Below, piece by piece: positions 58,159 to 64,000 of a stretch of 64,000 nucleotides of DNA (its first letter is position 1; the number at the start of each line of letters is the position of its first letter). The position numbers were made by a program, and so were the translations under genes. The stretch comes from Lunularia cruciata (Eukaryota > Streptophyta > Marchantiopsida > Lunulariales > Lunulariaceae). Location: the NCBI GenBank assembly GCA_948567375.1, contig OX419755.1, positions 1,741,001 to 1,805,000 of the forward strand, in the 5' to 3' direction. The notes beneath the pieces were generated by a model, which was not told where the DNA came from, searched no databases, and saw only the letters and a list, made by a program, of their open reading frames with translations.

Positions 58159-59930
58159 GTTTCAGATCAAAATGCTGTATAGCTGCTGCTATATCTGCTG
58201 TGCTAACCAGACCACCTTGTTTCTGGCAGAGCTCTTGCGCTTCGACACTCCTGTGTGAAACACTCTATCTCCAAAATGATTGTATTGAACTGTGTCTACA
58301 ACGGTACCTTTTGTAAAATTCTGGGCATTTGTCCTTCCTCACATCTGGGCTGCACTCGTATCAGTGAACTAAGATTTCTAGTTATGGCGGCAGTTGAGAT
58401 GAGTCTCTCACAAGGAGCCAGGTATGGGCAGACGTGAGGCACTTGAGAACGCCATCACATGATGCCATGAAACACGCATCTAGAGCACAGCCACTGAACC
58501 CGACACGCGTCGGGTCTATACTCATCCAAGGCGCAGTCGGCATGAAACGTCCAATGACGAAGTTTTCACTAAAGCTGGAATGTCGTCTCAGCCGTCGGAT
58601 GCGATCCCCTACCAGTGGCAGAACTATAGTCGAAATCTGGGAATATTGATAGCATGGGCTCTCTTACTAGAGCCCATACTTGAAGACTGTAGCAATAGAA
58701 AGTGCGATTTCAATATCGTATTTTTGACGTACCTGCAAGTGAAATCGGATACCGTTAGAATGTTCTCTGAACGTCGTCTCCACTGAACTCTAAGTCATGG
58801 GACTTTTTGATTCGTGGAATGGCTACAGGTTTGCGAAAAGTAGCCTGGGTACAGTATAATTGGAAAGTCAACTGGCGTTTACATGAATAAAAGCGACTTT
58901 CTTAAAGAGCGCACCTATCCAGTAGTCCTGGAAACTGCAGATATGTGCCCGGAACCAATTCGAAGTCGTGTTCACATTTTTGGGCATTTGATACTGAAAG
59001 TTGATTTGAACTAGAGATGTGCTGTGCTTACAGAGTATTGAAAATCGATGTACGAGTCTCTCCAATATATTCATGCCAATGCATGCGTTGATCAAAGCAC
59101 CTTCACGAACGGAAGAAAAGGCAAGATGTGCGGCAAAGTTGCGGAAATTTTAGCACTTATTTAACCTGAACTGTACCAATCTCATCCCTCTCCAAAGTTG
59201 GGGGACGATACCAAGTACCAAGATACCACACTTGCTTTTTACTGAAGTGTACCTTCCTCATCTATTCATTCCTCCAAGGGTATATCAACCACATAAGAGA
59301 TTTGAAAAGTATAATCTCCGTATTTTATTGCTTGGGAAGGTGCTACTGCTTGTACATAGTGAAGCATTTGAGTACCCCTTATTATTATTCGCTACATGGT
59401 ACCGGTACTATTGTCCAAAGTTTGGTGTTTGAGAAACTTTTTCGATGTTGACTCATAGCCAACATTTCTGGAATACGGATGGTTATAACGCTATTCCTCC
59501 ACGTGAAGACGGTCATCGATTTTGACTTGCAGTTAAGTACTTGATTGTCAACTAGGTACGGTTACCGCAAGTCAAAATGGACGGCCGTCTTACTTGCCGG
59601 TCTGCGGGAGATCACTGTCAGTGCAGGGAAGATTGAGCTCAGTATGCAGTCTGCTTATAGCCAATTTCACCTCTGTAGTTCTAGATAAGGGAATTCACTG
59701 ATAACTGGCAGCATCTAATCAGGCTAAGTTGCAAGGCTAGTGTTGAGTTAGGAAGATAGTGAAAAACTCTCACAAAGTAGTTGGACTCTCAACCTTTCCT
59801 CGATAAGTAGTTTCTCATCTATTGCTTGATGGGGTCTTCCCATCCTTCATGTGTTCTACGCGGTCACCTCTTTTCGTTCTATTGCAATAAGCGCTTTGTT
59901 TGATGTAGCCTACCCGACCAACAGATATTT
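58159..59930. other. Upstream flank of the second SAUR gene, nothing recognised
   Basis: No gene recognised. The promoter of the minus-strand SAUR gene should lie just above 58158; I see no convincing TATA box (GATATAGCAG on the minus strand at about 58185-58194 is the nearest AT-rich candidate). Confidence 0.45.
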
Positions 59931-59933
59931 GTT

Positions 59934-60330
59934 TGGGACAGCTTTCCCGTTTCTCAAAACGACGATAAGAATGGTAGTCAGTACCCAAACGACGGACATG
60001 CGGATGTACCAGGTCGCCCGTTTCAGGACAAGTTTCCCGATGCCCGAAGTCACGATCGACGGTATTGTCAGCCCCTCCTGCAGCTCTATTGGGCTCTAAG
60101 AAACGCTCCTTTCCAGGACAAGCTTTTCGATTCCCAAGGAATGATGAACACTGTTGTCAGCCCCACCAATAGCTGAGTTGGACTCTGAGGCAGCCATCCA
60201 CTTCAGGACAAGCTTCATCCGATATCCGAAGGAATGCACGACGCAAATGTCAGGCCGGTCTTAGACCGGAATGTGCACCGTGAAATGAGTCCTTCCAATT
60301 CACGGCAAGCTGCCCATGTCCCGAAGGATG
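59934..60330. repeat. Degenerate 90-bp tandem repeat, about five units
   Basis: A motif like CAGGACAAGCTTxxCCGATxxCCGAAG recurs at 60024, 60114 and 60204 (period exactly 90), with more diverged units starting near 59935 (GGGACAGCTTTCCCG) and 60301 (CACGGCAAGCTGCCCAT). Between them TGTCAGCCCC is also repeated. The units are strongly diverged, so the array is old. Confidence 0.8.
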
Positions 60331-61757
60331 GTCGCATCCAATGGGGTTTATCAACGCTAGGTTTCACAGAACTTTAGAGTGGTCAAGTCCGTAAAATTTG
60401 TTACGATTCGCGTACAACGCAAATATTTATAAATTAATGATTCTCGAACCCGTTAAAAATTATGATTCTGGCAAATCGTTTTACGATATCAAAACAGATT
60501 TGGGAGGAGAATGTGTTTTCATTATTAAATTTAATAATATTTTAGATGCATTAGGGTAGATTTTGCGTATAGACTCTATTAAGGTTTAATTTTATTTTAC
60601 TTATTTAGTTTCACCTTTGTCCAGCTTGATGTGGTCTTTCTATCCTCTGTGTATTTTGTTGCAGTTGCCTTTTTCTGTTCATTGAAGTTGACGAGGTGCA
60701 GTACGGGTTTACGGCCTGCACTAGGAGAAGATTATTGGTTGAAAATCAATGAAAGTACCGGACAAAGTACTGCTACACCTGTGGCATGTCAAGGGTTTGG
60801 TGATAAGGAAAGTCATGTAAGCAGCCGAACGAATAAAGGAAACTTTTGAGTTGATGGAATACTTTCCATCAATTCTATCGTTTCCCTCCATATCTCGATA
60901 TGTTAGGAGTTTTGAGCACCATTGACATGACAGGTATGATATAGGTAAACTTGGTGCACGACCTTGAACACGGAGAGAAATTGGATTAACGAGAAATTAG
61001 AAACTGCCGACCAGTAGAAAACTTGGAAGGCGCTCTGCTACTCTTGTCATTCCCTCTTGCATCACGCTTAAGTCTAGTGATTGTCCATCACCAAGGAACA
61101 CAATAGGGGTTTCATTTTCTGAAACTAAGGGAGGCTTACGGTTGTGGGACATGTATTATAACTTTTATGGCGGGCTCCGTAAAAAAATTAATGGCCACTT
61201 GTGAACGGTCCATTTAGTTTAGTTACGGGCTGTAGCAAATTTTGATGGGCTGTGTCAAAAAAGGGACTTGAGCTGAAAGTCGTACTTACAGGTTGTTTAG
61301 GAGGTAAAATTTGAATAATTTTAATTACTACTCCTAAAAGAAAACTAATCTCAAAGGCCATGTGTCACAAACTGACATTTAATTTCAACATCCCACCATC
61401 ATCTTAAAGAAAAACTAATCTTGAGAAACCATGTGTCACAAATGACATTCAATTCCAACCTCAGCGGGATAATCAAAGGTTTGAATGGAAGAAGAAAGTA
61501 ACAAGAGATCAAGCATATTGTTTAAACAAGATGCTTGAGAGATAAACTAGTGACCAAACGCAAAATACAAGCAAAGCCATTCAAAAGAAAATTCGTCCCA
61601 AAACAATTGAATTTGGGTTAGATTAATGATCCCCGAGGTAATCTTTTAGAGTATGGAGTGATGACTTGAAGGATCTAATGGTACATTTCCTTGGAGAAAT
61701 TCATGATCTTCCATTTCTTCAATCTGACTTAAAATGTGAATTGTGGTATAAAAGATC
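60331..61757. other. Intergenic, turning AT-rich, nothing recognised
   Basis: No domain or RNA gene. Around 61310-61470 a segment containing AAACTAATCT, CCATGTGTCACAAA and TGACATT is repeated twice about 70 bp apart. The composition shifts back to transposon-like DNA after about 61.3 kb. Confidence 0.45.
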
Positions 61758-62350
61758 ATGGAGCGCATGCAAGTTGGAATGACAGTTATGGATCCTCTTC
61801 CTCATCTCACGCCTGACGACATGAGGATTGATATTTCATTGACAAGTACTCAAGAGTTCTATAGTGTCAATTTCAATTGTGTAGTAAAAGGTTCTATTCA
61901 CGAAACAAGATTGGGATTTCTAGAACTCTTGAAAATGGTATGTTTTGGCCAATTGCACCTTCTGAAACTCCTTTTGGTAAAGGTAGAGCAAAATCCAATG
62001 CCCTTAGTGCCCTTAGTATTAGCACAGTTAATAGAGGTAGCATAGGTAAATGTGATGGAGATAGATTCAAAATGGTGGCACATCATTATAGCCAAATTCT
62101 ACATTACTTAGAGGATCCCGAGCATCTCAAGTAGATCCATGGTGGTTGTAATAAGAAAACCATCCGGAAGAACAAGGCTTTCAATTACATAGAAAATTTT
62201 TTAGTGAGCCTTACCAATGGATTTCCAGCTTCCATGAATGCCAAGAGGTTGAATAAGAATTGGGCTCAGTTCCTTAAGTCTTTCAAGGAAGCTCAAAAAT
62301 GAATGGAAAAATCCATGGGTGAAGGTCTTACTGACAAGGAGATAAAATTT
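61758..62350 (+). pseudogene. Unidentified repeated coding sequence, copy 1
   Basis: I do not recognise the family. In a broken plus frame one reads GMFWPIAPSETPF, GDRFKMVAHHYSQILHYLED, NYIENFLVSLTNGFPASM, KNWAQFLKSFKEAQK and GEGLTDKEIKFG. Matching phrases recur 1.5 kb downstream (copy 2), which shows these are real protein remnants rather than chance frames. Aromatic and acidic clusters suggest a globular protein. It may derive from a transposon because it sits in AT-rich decayed DNA. Confidence 0.5.
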
Positions 62351-63489
62351 GGATGACCACTATTGAGGGCAAGTTAAACCATTTGTGTCGTTATTTCTAC
62401 CAAATGCAATGCTTTATTTTGAGGAAGAGCAAATATCTCTCCTCCTACCCTTGTAAGTATGGGAATGGGGAAAAGTTGAACCTTACTGAATTGTCCATCT
62501 AAGATGGTGAGCTATGGAGTATGACACCTCTAGATATAGACAAAAAGAGGAGCCAGAAGAAATGTCCAAAGAAGACATGCCTTTGTTAGGAACTTCTCAA
62601 GCTGATTTTACACAGTCTTGTCTTTCCCAATGACAATTCCAAGTACACAAGAGGAGAGGACTTCCAAATTTATTCCCAAGGAATCTGCAAGTGAAGCATT
62701 TTCAAGTTCTAGTTTGAAGGAATAGAAGAATATAGCATGAGATCTCAAGGACTATTCCAAGTACATAAGAGGAGCGGCCTTTTGAATTTATGCTAAGGGA
62801 ATCTGCAAGAAGTGAAGCATTTGGACTTCAAATGAAAGAGGATTTGCAAGTTCCAATTTTATAAAAATAAAAATAAAAAGTACAAGAAGGAGACTCCACA
62901 TGAGAAGGAGAGTTGCACACATCAGTATTAAATGGTGGAGATACAATGGATAGAGGGGGTGAAGGAGAAGATGAGTCATCACACAAGAGGAGGAAATCTT
63001 ATAAGCTAAATTCAAATGTTGCCCCCACATTAAACTCATTTGTAGAAGATATTGCTAGTCACACAAAATTAGACTAGATGTGGAAATATAGTCCAAAGTG
63101 GATCTTGAGAAATATTGTGAGATGTCTTGAGCGTGCTTTGAGGCACATTAGAGTAGAGAGTCTACCTCTTCTTACTCTAGAGTGTGAGATTGCTCATGTT
63201 GCAAAGGGTTAGCCAATGTGATTGCTTCAAATGAATTTAACCTTATGCTCCTTTAATTGCTTTAGGTTTGTCATTATGCAACATATTCATAGTTGATAGT
63301 GCATTGCTTCTTTCTTGTAGGAACTACCCTCATGGCACTACATGCCCTCCAACATTTGCTCCTTGAACAGGTAGGTTCATCACAAAACTGGTTTATGCCT
63401 ATTGCCTATATCCTATAATAATTTTTTGAATCCTCCGCCAATGCCTAGTAAACTTTTGCAGGACCTCCCTTACCTTTTCTTTACAAAAT
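62351..63489. other. AT-rich DNA between two related coding remnants
   Basis: No recognisable domain. A phrase CCAAGTACACAAGAGGAG...GGAATCTGCAAG occurs twice (about 62638-62692 and 62758-62808), a diverged local duplication. Confidence 0.4.
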
Positions 63490-63970
63490 GTTAATGTCTG
63501 CAAAAAGCAGCTAATTGAAACCCCATTTTGCAAGACTTATCTAAAATGGTGTCCTTTGCACCTTCCATTGCTAGCAAAGTTAAATTAGATGATGATAGAT
63601 TTTGTATGATGTAATATCATTATGCACAACTTATAGATTATTTAAAAGATCTTGAGTACTTCTCTTAAATCAATGGAGGAAATTTGCAAGCAGCTAGTGT
63701 AGAAGAGCATTTCTTTCAACTACAAGGCTATTTATTTAGTGCAGCACACAAAGAGATTTCCTAAGTCAATGACCGGTGATAAGTTGTACAAAAAATATGC
63801 ATGCCACATGAAATCATAAAAAGTGGCTCAAGATTGGAAGGACAAAATACAAGTGAAGGTCTCATAGATAAAGAATTGAAGCGGCCATGAAGAACTATAG
63901 GAAATACGTTGAAATTTCTCTTTGCTCACTTTGATAGAATGAATGTTATGTTTGGTTGCCAAGCAAATAT
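63490..63970 (+). pseudogene. Unidentified repeated coding sequence, copy 2
   Basis: Broken plus-strand frames read DDDRF, YHYAQLIDYLKDLEYFS, INGGNLQAA, FPKSMTGDKLYKKYACHMKS and GLIDKELKRP, corresponding in order to copy 1 at 61758-62350 (GDRFKM, HHYSQILHYLEDPEHLK, IHGG, FPASMNAKRLNKNWAQFLKS, GLTDKEIKFG). Family unknown. It may continue past the window's end. Confidence 0.5.
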
Positions 63971-64000
63971 TACACCCCTTACATTTACAATCTTGGACTT

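Noticed and set aside
1-64000. CRISPR arrays, bacterial operons, tRNA or rRNA genes
   Set aside because: The tandem repeats found have the wrong unit sizes and no spacers, and no cloverleaf or rRNA signature was seen; the content is eukaryotic.

Overview
This is plant nuclear DNA, most likely from a streptophyte (land plant or charophyte relative); I cannot name the species. The evidence is two single-exon SAUR-type auxin-responsive genes, chromodomain-bearing Ty3/gypsy retrotransposons (chromoviruses) primed by initiator tRNA-Met, and deep nesting of LTR elements. There are no bacterial features such as operons, Shine-Dalgarno sites or CRISPR arrays, and I saw no rRNA or tRNA gene.

Layout. 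1-2340 is low-copy-looking DNA with no recognised gene and a 159-bp repeat present three times. 2341-4887 is AT-rich and unassigned. 4888-20730 is an old plus-strand chromovirus, element D. Its 5' LTR is apparently split by a minus-strand element, A (4924-15151), and its integrase is broken by an inverted fragment of its own family. 20731-26173 is decayed and unassigned. 26174-45636 is a three-part nest: the old minus-strand chromovirus E holds element B (a sister of A) inside its 3' LTR and a young plus-strand chromovirus C (35626-41505, target duplication CAAAT) inside its integrase. A solo LTR (45866-46267) and an AT-rich stretch with a copia-like trace follow. 50141-61300 is higher-GC gene space with two paralogous SAUR genes, both on the minus strand. 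61300-64000 is AT-rich again and holds two diverged copies of an unidentified coding sequence.

The most interesting content is the A/B family. Read on the minus strand, its order is gag with two zinc knuckles, aspartic protease, a C5-cytosine DNA methyltransferase-like domain, reverse transcriptase, RNase H and integrase, ending in a PHD finger. The methyltransferase lies between protease and RT and shows motif I (LELFGGIST), the catalytic PC motif, ENV, and C-terminal motifs resembling the DNMT3/DRM type. A retrotransposon with both a DNA methyltransferase and a histone-reader-type finger would plausibly act on its own chromatin state. Both copies are dead. Their stop codons are largely CAG-to-TAG changes, often with the sister copy keeping Q, which is what deamination of methylated CHG sites would leave.

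Element C is one continuous gag-pol frame broken by seven stops (four TGA, three TAG, no frameshift). It lacks the zinc knuckle and protease and has FLDN in place of the RT FLDD motif, so it is probably non-autonomous. All retroelement genes here are annotated as pseudogenes; the only apparently intact protein genes are the two SAURs.
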